Shown one piece after another: positions 1 to 7,640 of a DNA stretch of 8,358 nucleotides (positions within the stretch are counted from its first letter, which is position 1; each line of letters opens with the position of its first letter). The stretch lies in contig JAIDVZ010000022.1 in NCBI GenBank assembly GCA_029059365.1, positions 1-8,358 on the forward strand. The letters run 5' to 3'. The notes under the pieces are model-generated. The model was not told the DNA's origin and searched no databases. It saw only the letters and a list, made by a program, of their open reading frames with translations. The translations under genes and the position numbers were made by a program. The DNA comes from Opitutales bacterium (GTDB lineage Bacteria; Verrucomicrobiota; Verrucomicrobiia; Opitutales; JAIRKQ01).

Positions 1-2
1 TT

Positions 3-1268
3 TTTAAATTTATAGATGAGAGGTTTGGACTTGGTGTTGCGTCGACTGTGAAAGACGCAGCTGCCGACGATACATCGGCTTCATCAAACGAGGAAGATAG
101 CAATGCAGTTGTTATCAAATTTGTTAATGATTTGATAAAAAGATGTATACATGAACGAGCTACAGATATTCATTTTGAGCCGCAACGTGAAAGCTTAATA
201 ATCCGATATCGTGTTGATGGTGACTTGATTATTGCACGTGTTCCGGACAATTTGAAGGATTTTCAATTAGCAATTGTTTCTCGCTTAAAGATCATGGCGC
301 GGCTAAACATTTCCGAGAAAAGATTGCCACAAGATGGTAAAATCATGTTTAAATGTGATGACGAATTGATCGATATTCGCGTATCTACATTGCCTGCGAT
401 TTATGGTGAAAGTGTGAGTTTAAGATTGTTGAATAACTCCTTCATTCCCAAGGGTATAGAAAATATTTTTTTAAATAAAAAGCATAAAAATACGTTAAAA
501 CATGCATTAGCTAGCCCGCATGGAATTATTTTGGTCACTGGACCAACTGGATCGGGGAAATCGACCACGTTGAGCGCATGTCTGCAGACGATTCGTACAC
601 CGGAAAAACGTTTGATGACGGTAGAAGATCCGATCGAATATGAAATCAGTGGGATTAACCAGACGCAGATTAATCCAGCCATTGGACTGACGTTTGGGCA
701 TGTTCTGCGCTCGATTTTGCGCCAAGATCCCGATATCATAATGATCGGTGAAATCAGGGATCGTGAAACTGCGGATATCGCAATTCGAGCATCGATTACC
801 GGTCATTTAGTTCTGAGTACGTTGCATACAAACGACGCAGTTGGGGCGATTACCAGGTTATGCGATATTGGGGTAGAAAAATTTTTATTAGCGTCTGCGA
901 TGAAACTCGTGATTGCTCAACGATTAGTACGAAAACTATGTACATATTGTGCGATACCAGAGGATTTTTCCAAGTTTCCTCGAAAAGAAGCAGAACAAAT
1001 ATTTGCTACTAAAAATTTTGGTAATGCTCATCGAGCGGTTGGGTGCGAGCACTGCAATAATACTGGTTTTTTCGGACGTATCGGGGTGTTTGAGTTTTTG
1101 GAGATTAATGACGATATTCATGCTGCGATAGTTGCGGATGTGCCGGAATCAGAAATTCGATCAACAGCTAAACGCAACCACATGCGTCCATTAAAGTCAG
1201 ACATTTTAAATAACATCAGACTCGGGATTACGTCAATCAGCGAAGCAATCCGTGTAATCGAGCATTGA
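3..1268 (+). CDS. GspE/PilB-family secretion/pilus assembly ATPase (5' truncated by window edge)
   Basis: Cytoplasmic hexameric ATPase that powers a type II secretion or type IV pilus assembly machine. The frame is open from the first complete codon at the left edge, so the GTG at 48 is almost certainly internal; the residues before it (FGLGVAST) continue the N-terminal linker typical of this family. Visible in order: the N2-domain signature ATDIHFEP (about nt 162-185), DGK and RVSTLPAIYGES (about 333-413), Walker A GPTGSGKST (540-566), Asp box VEDPIEYE (about 621-644), Walker B region DPDIIMIGEIRD (about 726-761), His box GHLVLSTLHTND (about 801-836), and a tetracysteine zinc site, CTYC (939-950) plus CEHC (1044-1055) followed by GFFGRIGVFEF. 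The C-terminus is the usual arm (RPLKSDILNNIRLGITSISEAI). All catalytic blocks are intact. GspE and PilB cannot be separated without the N-terminus and neighbours; the twitching ATPase PilT is unlikely because it lacks the zinc site. Confidence 0.93.
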   Translation, partial: FKFIDERFGLGVASTVKDAAADDTSASSNEEDSNAVVIKFVNDLIKRCIHERATDIHFEPQRESLIIRYRVDGDLIIARVPDNLKDFQLAIVSRLKIMARLNISEKRLPQDGKIMFKCDDELIDIRVSTLPAIYGESVSLRLLNNSFIPKGIENIFLNKKHKNTLKHALASPHGIILVTGPTGSGKSTTLSACLQTIRTPEKRLMTVEDPIEYEISGINQTQINPAIGLTFGHVLRSILRQDPDIIMIGEIRDRETADIAIRASITGHLVLSTLHTNDAVGAITRLCDIGVEKFLLASAMKLVIAQRLVRKLCTYCAIPEDFSKFPRKEAEQIFATKNFGNAHRAVGCEHCNNTGFFGRIGVFEFLEINDDIHAAIVADVPESEIRSTAKRNHMRPLKSDILNNIRLGITSISEAIRVIEH

Positions 1269-1269
1269 T

Positions 1270-2739
1270 CTACTTTTTACCTATGCGTTTGGCCCTATAC
1301 GCCTTTTTCTCCAGAGCGAGATGATTTTCTGCTACTCTAGCTAGTTGAACAAATGGAAATCCAAGCATGAAGTAAAATATCGCCACCAATATACCTGTCC
1401 CGAAAAAATCGAAAGACGAGTTAGCTGCGGTGGTATATGCTTTTGTTAGCTCGACGATTGTGACCAGAGAAACAAGGGAAGAATCCTTGATTATAGCTAT
1501 GAAATCGTTCGTCAGTGGAGGCAGGACGAAGCTAAACGCTTGCGGAAGAATTACATATCGCAGCGATTGCCATTGCGTCATACCTAGTGCTCGAGCAGCT
1601 TCTGTCTGTCCGGTCGGAACAGCGAGTAAACCGGCACGAAAATTTTCTGCTTCATAAGATGCATAATTTATTCCGAGAGCAGCGATTCCCGCAATGACTG
1701 GTTTGAGAGTGATCCCGATGCACGGCAATCCGTAGAAGATGAAAAACAACTGAATCAATAGCGGAGTACCACGCACAATTTCGACGACAAGTATCACAAT
1801 GTGGCCGATCCACCGTGGGGCGTACATACGCAGTAAAACAAGAGAAAGCCCGAGAATGACTGCTACGATCATCCCACTTATTGAAATTATAAACGTTGTT
1901 ATCGCTGCACGTGTGAAGATAGGTAATAACTTGACGTACTTCATCAGCCCATGAGCTGGATGTTGTGCGACGAATGTATTATAAGCTGCGTGCTTTGTAC
2001 TGGTTATGTAGGCTTGAAAAGCCTCGTTGTCGATATTCCAGCGATCAATGATCGACTGTAAACGTCCACTCTTTATCATCTTTAGAAGTGCCTCATTGAT
2101 TGGGCCGACGAGTTTTGCTTGATTGGGGTTAATGGCGACTGAATATTGTATTTTACTGAGATTTTCGATGATCTTTAGTCCGCCCAAGCTGAGCCCACAG
2201 TAAAGTGCTGCTGGATAATCGATCAAAACTGCATCAATACGATTATTTTTTAGATCTGAAAATGCAGCGTACTCGGTCGGATATTCCGCAATTGAAACGC
2301 CCGGTAGAGCTTCTAACATACTCGATGCTTTTGAGCTCCTCAGTGTACCGACTCGTTTATTCTCACAGTCCGATATCGACCTTATACCTGTGTCATCGTC
2401 TCTAATTACCAGCGATAATTGGCAAACGTAATACGGGATAGAAAATGGTATTATGCCAGATGGCGATTCATCACTGGATAGTCCATCAATGATGACATCA
2501 TATAGTCCGCGATTCAGACCAGGGATCAACCAATCCCAATCATTTTGGCAAAAGATCGCTGTTCTGCCGAGCTCTTCACAAATTTCTTCGATGATTTCCT
2601 TTTCAAACCCACATAAGACGTGGTTTTCATCGTAAAACACGTTTGGGGCACCACTTTCAGTATCTGCCGCCCAACGTAACTCTTCACAATATGATAGACT
2701 CGCGCACAGCAATATCACGCATGTTAGTATTTTTTTCAC
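1270..2739 (-). CDS. Amino-acid ABC transporter, fused substrate-binding protein and permease
   Basis: A 489-aa fusion of a periplasmic binding domain and an inner-membrane permease of the polar amino-acid (His/Gln, HisM/GlnP) family. Residues 1-18 form a signal-like segment (MKKI, then a hydrophobic run to SYC). Residues about 20-236 are an SBP_bac_3-type binding domain (GFEKEIIEEICEELG, PFSIPYY, NNRIDAVLIDYP, IDRW). Residues about 270-470 hold the membrane segments, with the family signature EIVRGTPLLIQLFFIFYGLP (320-339) and the EAA loop EAARALGMTQWQSLRYVILP (380-399) that docks on the ATPase. The start is GTG at 2739, 1 nt after the stop of the ATPase gene, with AGAGG inside that gene as ribosome site, so translation is probably coupled. 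The carboxylate-binding Arg usual in TPER-type motifs is absent (DESPSG, 90-95). Cys18 sits in a non-canonical lipobox (LSYC), so lipid attachment is uncertain. Substrate cannot be read from sequence. Confidence 0.92.
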   Translation of the reverse strand: MKKILTCVILLCASLSYCEELRWAADTESGAPNVFYDENHVLCGFEKEIIEEICEELGRTAIFCQNDWDWLIPGLNRGLYDVIIDGLSSDESPSGIIPFSIPYYVCQLSLVIRDDDTGIRSISDCENKRVGTLRSSKASSMLEALPGVSIAEYPTEYAAFSDLKNNRIDAVLIDYPAALYCGLSLGGLKIIENLSKIQYSVAINPNQAKLVGPINEALLKMIKSGRLQSIIDRWNIDNEAFQAYITSTKHAAYNTFVAQHPAHGLMKYVKLLPIFTRAAITTFIISISGMIVAVILGLSLVLLRMYAPRWIGHIVILVVEIVRGTPLLIQLFFIFYGLPCIGITLKPVIAGIAALGINYASYEAENFRAGLLAVPTGQTEAARALGMTQWQSLRYVILPQAFSFVLPPLTNDFIAIIKDSSLVSLVTIVELTKAYTTAANSSFDFFGTGILVAIFYFMLGFPFVQLARVAENHLALEKKAYRAKRIGKK

Positions 2740-2740
2740 C

Positions 2741-3514
2741 TTACATGTACCTCTTTAAGAAACGCTTAGTACGCTCATCTTTTGGCGTAATAAAAATTTC
2801 ATCTTCATCCGATATTTCCACAATTTTTCCAGATTCCATGTAGATGATATAATCAGATGCATCACGTGCGAATTTCATCTCATGTGTAACAATAACCTGT
2901 GTCATGCCGTCTTTATCAAGGTTGCGCATAACTTGTAAAACCTCCTCCACCATTTCTGGATCTAGAGAAGAAGTCGGTTCATCATACAACATTACTGTCG
3001 GGTTCATCGCCAACGCACGTGCAATCGCTGCTCGCTGTTTCTGCCCACCGGACAAGCTCCACGGGTGCCGATTATAAAGATGCGCAAGCCCGACTTTATC
3101 GAGCAACTCCATGCCAGTCTTTCGGCAAATCTCAGCAGGTTCGCCCTTTACTACCATCGGAGCAAGCATGACATTTTCAAGGATTGTTTTGTGAGGAAAC
3201 AAGTTAAATGTTTGAAAGACCATGCCTATACTTTGGCGTATTTTATGTGCATATTTTGTAAAAGTTGCGAAATTAGACGCTGCTAACTCCGATGAAATTG
3301 TAATTCCGTTGATGGATACTACCCCTTCATCCAAAGTTTCTAGGCAATTCATACAGCGCAAAAGGGTTGATTTACCGCATCCGGATGGTCCAATGATTGA
3401 AACCAGATCGCCGCTTTCTATATCGAAACTAACATCTTCTAAGACATTCTGTTCATGGTAATTCTTAGAAAGATTTTCTACGTGTATCAAAGGGATCACT
3501 GTTTGGTCTGCCAT
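2741..3514 (-). CDS. Polar amino-acid ABC transporter ATP-binding protein (GlnQ/HisP type)
   Basis: The cytoplasmic nucleotide-binding subunit, 257 aa, that drives the fused binding protein/permease encoded just downstream. All motifs are present: Walker A GPSGCGKST (42-50), Q-loop Gln101 in GMVFQTFNLFPH, signature LSGGQ (154-158) followed by KQRAAIARALAMNP, Walker B VMLYDEP (174-180, catalytic Glu179), D-loop SSLD (182-185) and switch His211 in VTHEM. The FNLFPHKTILENV block and THEMKFARD are typical of the amino-acid (GlnQ/HisP/ArtP) subfamily. The ATG at 3514 gives a full-length protein; the ribosome site is weak (GAGA about 10 nt upstream). The gene lies 41 nt after lspA with no convincing promoter or terminator between, suggesting read-through. 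A 1-nt gap separates it from the permease gene. No separate binding-protein gene is needed because the partner carries that domain. Confidence 0.95.
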   Translation of the reverse strand: MADQTVIPLIHVENLSKNYHEQNVLEDVSFDIESGDLVSIIGPSGCGKSTLLRCMNCLETLDEGVVSINGITISSELAASNFATFTKYAHKIRQSIGMVFQTFNLFPHKTILENVMLAPMVVKGEPAEICRKTGMELLDKVGLAHLYNRHPWSLSGGQKQRAAIARALAMNPTVMLYDEPTSSLDPEMVEEVLQVMRNLDKDGMTQVIVTHEMKFARDASDYIIYMESGKIVEISDEDEIFITPKDERTKRFLKRYM

Positions 3515-3555
3515 TGTATAATTCTCGCGCTGCTAATAAAACATGATTTTAGCTT

Positions 3556-4023
3556 CTATTTTGTTTTTGGATAAAAAGTAAATAAAAAATACAAAAATAC
3601 GCCAGCACATATCGCAGAATCTGCAATATTAAATACCGGCCAATGATAATGTCCGATTTGAAAATCGATGAAGTCGACTACGCTACCGAATGCTAATCTG
3701 TCAATAATATTGCCGGCGATACCTGCACATATCAAGCCATATGATATTTGATTATATTTACTTTTGAGGTCCAAGATTTCACGTGATACAAAAATCAGAA
3801 GCAGTACCAATAATCCGAATATCCCAAGTAATGTACCGTTATTCTGGAACATACTCCATGCGGCACCAGTATTTTTTACGTAAGATAAGGACAGAAAGTA
3901 TGGTACGACGATCACCGTATTTTCGGTCAAAAAAACGGTTGCCAACCACTTTGTCATTTGGTCGACGATTAATACGATTAAGACAATTTTATAAAAAGAA
4001 GAATATTGTTTACTCTTCTTCAT
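3556..4023 (-). CDS. lspA: Lipoprotein signal peptidase (signal peptidase II)
   Basis: Inner-membrane aspartyl protease that cleaves the signal peptide of prolipoproteins in front of the lipid-modified cysteine. With the start at 4023 the protein is 155 aa, close to the usual size. It shows four hydrophobic segments and the family blocks: DQMTKW (21-26), YVKNTGAAWSM (49-58), AGNIIDRLAFGSVVDFIDF (about 103-121) and FNIADSAI (131-138). The catalytic pair is Asp108 and Asp135. An in-frame ATG at 4059 would add 12 residues (MNNMMTSMGSTI) but lies deep in the upstream gene without a clear ribosome site. The 4023 start has GATGGG about 10 nt upstream and overlaps the dksA-like stop by 14 nt, which suggests translational coupling. 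The dksA-lspA pair is also adjacent in Chlamydia as I recall, which supports a PVC-group origin. Confidence 0.95.
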   Translation of the reverse strand: MKKSKQYSSFYKIVLIVLIVDQMTKWLATVFLTENTVIVVPYFLSLSYVKNTGAAWSMFQNNGTLLGIFGLLVLLLIFVSREILDLKSKYNQISYGLICAGIAGNIIDRLAFGSVVDFIDFQIGHYHWPVFNIADSAICAGVFLYFLFTFYPKTK

Positions 4024-4699
4024 AATTGTTGAACCCATCGACGTCATCATGTTGTTCATTATCGAAGATTATACTGCTGTTTGTTTGGTCTTTGACAATT
4101 TTTTGTTTTTCTTGAGCTTCTTGTCCTTGCAAAGAATATCTTGTAAACGGCACCGCCTCTAGACGCTTCGGTTCAATCGGATTTCCTGTTGCTTCGCAGA
4201 TACCATAGGTTCCGTCGTGTATTCGCTGTATAGCTTGCTCAATTTCAGTTAGCGCTTCTTGTTCACTTGACAGTAAACTTAATGCAAATCCGGAATCAAA
4301 ATTTTCCAATTCAGGATCATCTTCAGCCTCATTTTTTGGAGAAAGCTTGTCTAGTCCGTTCTGTAATTTGTGTTTCAGTGCGAGCAGCATTTTATAGTAT
4401 TTCCGATATTTTGCAGGGACTTTTGATGGGTCTTTGTCCTTATTTTCGACCTGCTTATTTACTTGTGGATTAAAGCCGAGAATATCAGCTATGGAAGCAG
4501 CTTTCACTTTTTGTTGTTGTCCCGCATTAGTAGGTTGATGGTTCAAGATATCCTGCTTAAGCTCGACGATGTCGCTTTTTTCAGATTGTTCTTTTTGTTC
4601 TTGCTGGCACTTAATGACTTCGCGAACGTCATCCATCGTGAACGCCATCTCATTTATCTTTTTTGGTTTTTGAGGAGTAGCAGTAGTATTCATTCCCAT
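4010..4699 (-). CDS. DksA/TraR-family RNA polymerase-binding regulator lacking the zinc-finger cysteines
   Basis: A 229-aa protein of the DksA/TraR family, whose members bind in the secondary channel of RNA polymerase and tune transcription of stable RNA and biosynthetic genes, often together with ppGpp. An N-terminal extension (about 1-95, Gln/Lys-rich, with ADILGFNPQ at 71-79) precedes a helical region (about 97-162, FALSLLSSEQEALTEIEQAI) and the globular block GTYGICEATGNPIEPKRLEA (163-182) then VPFTRYSLQGQ. Of the four zinc-finger positions only Cys168 remains; the others are Thr171, Ser189 and Gly192, so no structural zinc is expected. The coiled-coil tip lacks the DxxDxA motif of E. coli DksA and holds KNEAEDDPELENFD instead. 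The tail is acidic (NNYEEE). The ATG at 4699 has AAAAGGG 8 nt upstream and lies 13 nt after the ileS stop; ATG at 4693 is an alternative. Family assignment is secure, exact function less so. Confidence 0.87.
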   Translation of the reverse strand: MGMNTTATPQKPKKINEMAFTMDDVREVIKCQQEQKEQSEKSDIVELKQDILNHQPTNAGQQQKVKAASIADILGFNPQVNKQVENKDKDPSKVPAKYRKYYKMLLALKHKLQNGLDKLSPKNEAEDDPELENFDSGFALSLLSSEQEALTEIEQAIQRIHDGTYGICEATGNPIEPKRLEAVPFTRYSLQGQEAQEKQKIVKDQTNSSIIFDNEQHDDVDGFNNYEEE

Positions 4700-4712
4700 A
4701 TCTTAAACCCTT

Positions 4713-7535
4713 TTACATAAAATTTTCATATTTTGCTCTAAGTGCTTCCAGGCTTTTTGGGGATACACGCCCGAAACTACCAGCATCCACGAGTTCAGGC
4801 ACCCATTTCCAGCTACGCGGACATTTCTCTCCTTTTGCATGTTCAACAGAAACCGTGGTCTCATCACAGTCGGAAATTTTGAGCTCAACCTGGGAAACGA
4901 TAAATAGTTCCTCCAAAATATCGCGATATTCATCCAATAATTTTGCGATTGGATCAGTGGATGAACATTCTATATGTACCAATGCTTCCAACGATTGTCC
5001 GATGATCTTTGATTGACGAGCATGCTCAAGCTTCTCATTGACCTTGTCCCTGAATTTCAAAAGTGCGTCGATAACAGATTCTTCATTTTCAAATTGGACA
5101 ATTTTATCTATTGCCGGCCAGTCCATAAGTTGGACATGCTGATCAGATACCTCAGAATCAGTCAGTAAATATGCCAGAGCTTCATCACATGTAAAAGTCA
5201 AAATCGGTGCAAGTACAGCGATCAAGGTGTTTAGTATGATATATATTGCCGATTGCGATGACCGACGCTCAGGAGAATTGTAAGCGTAGGTATATAGCCG
5301 ATCTTTTAGAACATCATGATAAACACTGGATAGCTCGGATGTACAAAATTTATTCACCAATTGGTAAACTTTATGCATATCAAATGCAGTATATGCAGCA
5401 TCGGTCTCTTCGATCAACCGGCGAGTCTTTTGCAAAATCCACTTATCTATTATCGTCATGTCTTTTTGTGGGACCGTATGTTGTTTAGGGTCAAAATCGT
5501 ACAAGTTCCCGATTTGGAATCTCAATGTGTTACGAATTGTGCGATACGAAGATACGATATGGTTGAAGATATCATCGGAAACTGTAACATCTGTACGGAA
5601 ATCTTCAGATGCTACCCATAAGCGCACGATATCAGCGCCAAATCGGTTGACATAGTCATCAGCAGTTTGTGGCTTATTATCGCTTTTGGAGACCTTTTTT
5701 TTGTTTTCATCGACCACAAATCCGTGTGTGAGGATTGTTTTGAATGGTGCTTTCCCATGCTCGGATATCACGCTTGTCCACAATGAGGATTGAAACCAAC
5801 CACGATGTTGATCGCTGCCCTCGAAGTATAGATCTGCTGGCCATGTCAAATTCGGGTCATGTTTCAAAACAGCGCGATGACTATTTCCAGAGTCTAGCCA
5901 AACATCGAGTGTATCGGTCGACTTTATCATAGACTCTACATCCCAATTTTCGGGGACCTTTATGCCATCTAAAATCTCGTTAACCGTTGCGCGGAACCAA
6001 AAATCAGAACCATATTTCCCGATTTTTTTTGCGATCATACGGATCACGGACTCATCAATCAAAGGTTCATAATCCTTAGTATAAAATACTGGCAGTGGTA
6101 TCCCCCATGCTCGCTGCCGGCTGATACACCAATCTGGGCGAGTTTCAATAGCCGCACGTATGCGATTTTCTCCCCATTCTGGGAGCCATGATACCGATGA
6201 TACTGCATTTAACAGTTTGTCGCGCAATTCGTTATTATCCAATGAGATAAACCATTGCGACATTGCTCGAAAAATAACAGGAGTTTTAGAGCGCCAGCAA
6301 AACGGATATTGATGTGTGATTTGTTTTTCGTGAATTAGTGCGTTTGCGCGTTTCAGCATTTCGATAACTTTTTTATTAGCTGCGCTTCCCTCAGAGCCCC
6401 CTTTATCTGATGTGGTCTCTAATATGCTTACACCCACTAACTCCGTTGGGATCTGGCCGTCATCAATATAACATCCGTCATCATTGATGGGCGAATAAAT
6501 TTCTAGTTTGTAGTTTAGGCCAGTGACGTAATCTTCCAGACCGTGCCCAGGTGCGGTGTGTACACATCCTGTTCCAGCATCAGTAGTTACATAATTTGCT
6601 AACACGATCGGGCTTGTTCGATTAATAATCGGATGTTTAGTGGTCAAATGTTCCAACTCTGCCCCTGAAAATTCTTTTAAAATCTTGTATGAGATAGAAC
6701 ATTCATCTGCGAAATTTTTCAACAATTCAGACCCGATGATGTAACACCCTTCTTCGGTCTGTATTGCGGAATATTTGAGACTTGGATGTACCGCGATAGC
6801 TACATTAGATGGGATCGTCCATGGGGTGGTTGTCCAAATTACTACATATGAATCGTGAGGTAGCCCAAGCTTGTCAGCCGATGCTTCTTCGAGCTTAAAT
6901 TTTACCCATATCGATGGACTGGTGTGTTGCTTATACTCAATCTCGGCTTCTGCCAACGCAGTCCGACATGGTATCGACCAGTAGACCGGTTTCTTTCCGC
7001 GATAGATCAGACCTTGTGAGACACAATCAGCAAAAAATTCAAGTACAGTCTCCTCATATTTAGGGTCCATCGTCCGATACTCATGTTCCCAATCGGCCAA
7101 TATCCCGAGACGTTTGAATTGTTTACGCTGTTTTTCGATATAATTTTTAGAAAATGTTGCACATTCTTGACGCAACGAAAGGGTGTCTAAGGTTTGATGT
7201 TTTGCTTTTAATTCTTTGCTTACCTTGTGCTCGATTGGCAGTCCGTGACAATCCCACCCAGGTATATAAGGTGTGCGATACCCATGCATCGAACGATGTC
7301 GAATAATGATATCTTTAAGGATCTTGTTTAATGCGGTACCAATATGTACATCCCCATTGGTAAAAGGTGGTCCATCGTGCAAAACAAAAGGCTTCCCAGC
7401 CAGATTTTTTTGCTGAATTTTATTATAAAGATCCTCATTCTCCCATGTTTGTATACGTTTCGGTTCGCGATTCACGAGGTCAGCGCGCATAGGAAACTCG
7501 GTTTTGGGCAAATTTAGAGTATCTTTTATGTCCAT
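4713..7535 (-). CDS. ileS: Isoleucine--tRNA ligase
   Basis: Cytoplasmic class I synthetase that charges tRNA-Ile and edits misactivated valine; 940 aa, normal for the bacterial type. Landmarks: start block MDIKDTLNLPKTEFPMRADL, the HIGH-box variant HIGT in NGDVHIGTALNKIL (64-67), GWDCHGLPIE (93-102), the CP1 editing-domain blocks WTTTPWTIPSNVAIAV and GCVHTAPGHGLEDY, the KMSKS variant KVSKS (614-618), and a C-terminal anticodon-binding helical domain. The C-terminal zinc knuckle is degenerate: CPRSW (905-909) keeps one Cys and the later Cys pair is replaced by FGRVSP. The frame extends upstream to a TTG at 7592 (19 extra residues), but the family alignment begins at the ATG at 7535, so I use that; neither start has a strong ribosome site. 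It is the first gene of the five-gene minus-strand run. Confidence 0.95.
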   Translation of the reverse strand: MDIKDTLNLPKTEFPMRADLVNREPKRIQTWENEDLYNKIQQKNLAGKPFVLHDGPPFTNGDVHIGTALNKILKDIIIRHRSMHGYRTPYIPGWDCHGLPIEHKVSKELKAKHQTLDTLSLRQECATFSKNYIEKQRKQFKRLGILADWEHEYRTMDPKYEETVLEFFADCVSQGLIYRGKKPVYWSIPCRTALAEAEIEYKQHTSPSIWVKFKLEEASADKLGLPHDSYVVIWTTTPWTIPSNVAIAVHPSLKYSAIQTEEGCYIIGSELLKNFADECSISYKILKEFSGAELEHLTTKHPIINRTSPIVLANYVTTDAGTGCVHTAPGHGLEDYVTGLNYKLEIYSPINDDGCYIDDGQIPTELVGVSILETTSDKGGSEGSAANKKVIEMLKRANALIHEKQITHQYPFCWRSKTPVIFRAMSQWFISLDNNELRDKLLNAVSSVSWLPEWGENRIRAAIETRPDWCISRQRAWGIPLPVFYTKDYEPLIDESVIRMIAKKIGKYGSDFWFRATVNEILDGIKVPENWDVESMIKSTDTLDVWLDSGNSHRAVLKHDPNLTWPADLYFEGSDQHRGWFQSSLWTSVISEHGKAPFKTILTHGFVVDENKKKVSKSDNKPQTADDYVNRFGADIVRLWVASEDFRTDVTVSDDIFNHIVSSYRTIRNTLRFQIGNLYDFDPKQHTVPQKDMTIIDKWILQKTRRLIEETDAAYTAFDMHKVYQLVNKFCTSELSSVYHDVLKDRLYTYAYNSPERRSSQSAIYIILNTLIAVLAPILTFTCDEALAYLLTDSEVSDQHVQLMDWPAIDKIVQFENEESVIDALLKFRDKVNEKLEHARQSKIIGQSLEALVHIECSSTDPIAKLLDEYRDILEELFIVSQVELKISDCDETTVSVEHAKGEKCPRSWKWVPELVDAGSFGRVSPKSLEALRAKYENFM

Positions 7536-7558
7536 CGCGCGAACAAATACTAGCAATT

Positions 7559-7606
7559 TCAAAAAAGTCGAGAATTGTTTATATTCTGCCAAAAATCTTT
7601 ATTCAT
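7559..7606 (-). CDS. Possible 15-aa leader peptide ahead of ileS
   Basis: A short ORF reads MNKDFWQNINNSRLF and stops 23 nt before the ileS ATG. AAGG lies 4 nt before its ATG, which is a tight but usable ribosome site. It contains a single isoleucine codon, the often-rare ATA, so a classical attenuation peptide with a run of regulatory codons is not supported. It overlaps the alternative TTG-started ileS extension in another frame. It could equally be chance; AT-rich leaders often hold short ORFs. If the predicted start of transcription is right, this ATG would be only a few bases from the RNA 5' end. Confidence 0.2.
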   Translation of the reverse strand: MNKDFWQNINNSRLF

Positions 7607-7610
7607 CAGC

Positions 7611-7640
7611 CTTATCGCGTGTTTGATATGAAATTGACAA
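7611..7640 (-). promoter_or_regulatory. Candidate ileS operon promoter
   Basis: On the minus strand, TTGTCA (complement of 7635-7640) resembles a -35 box and GATAAG (complement of 7611-7616) matches a -10 box at four of six positions, with 18 nt between. Initiation near 7604 would give a leader of about 70 nt before the ileS ATG. The -35 box coincides with the -35 box of the divergent promoter because TTGACAA reads TTGTCAA on the other strand. Placed from sequence only. Confidence 0.35.

Noticed and set aside
401..806. Minus-strand ORFs of about 100 codons within the GspE-family gene
   Set aside because: They are antisense shadows of a strongly conserved ATPase frame with all motifs intact.
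1285..1308. GCGT...ACGC hairpin followed by CTTTTTC, a possible plus-strand terminator for the GspE-family gene
   Set aside because: The stem is only 4 bp with a 10-nt loop and lies inside the permease coding sequence; the T-run encodes Lys codons on the other strand.
4024..4059. Longer LspA from an ATG at 4059
   Set aside because: It adds a Met/Ser/Asn-rich stretch inside the dksA-like gene without a ribosome site; the start at 4023 gives normal length and a coupled overlap.
4703..4933. Minus-strand ORF of 76 codons overlapping the end of ileS
   Set aside because: It runs in another frame inside ileS, whose coding frame is certain; it has no recognisable domain.
7536..7592. N-terminal extension of IleS from a TTG start
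   Set aside because: The 19 extra residues match nothing I know in IleS, while MDIKDTLNLPKTEFPMR at 7535 is the usual start.
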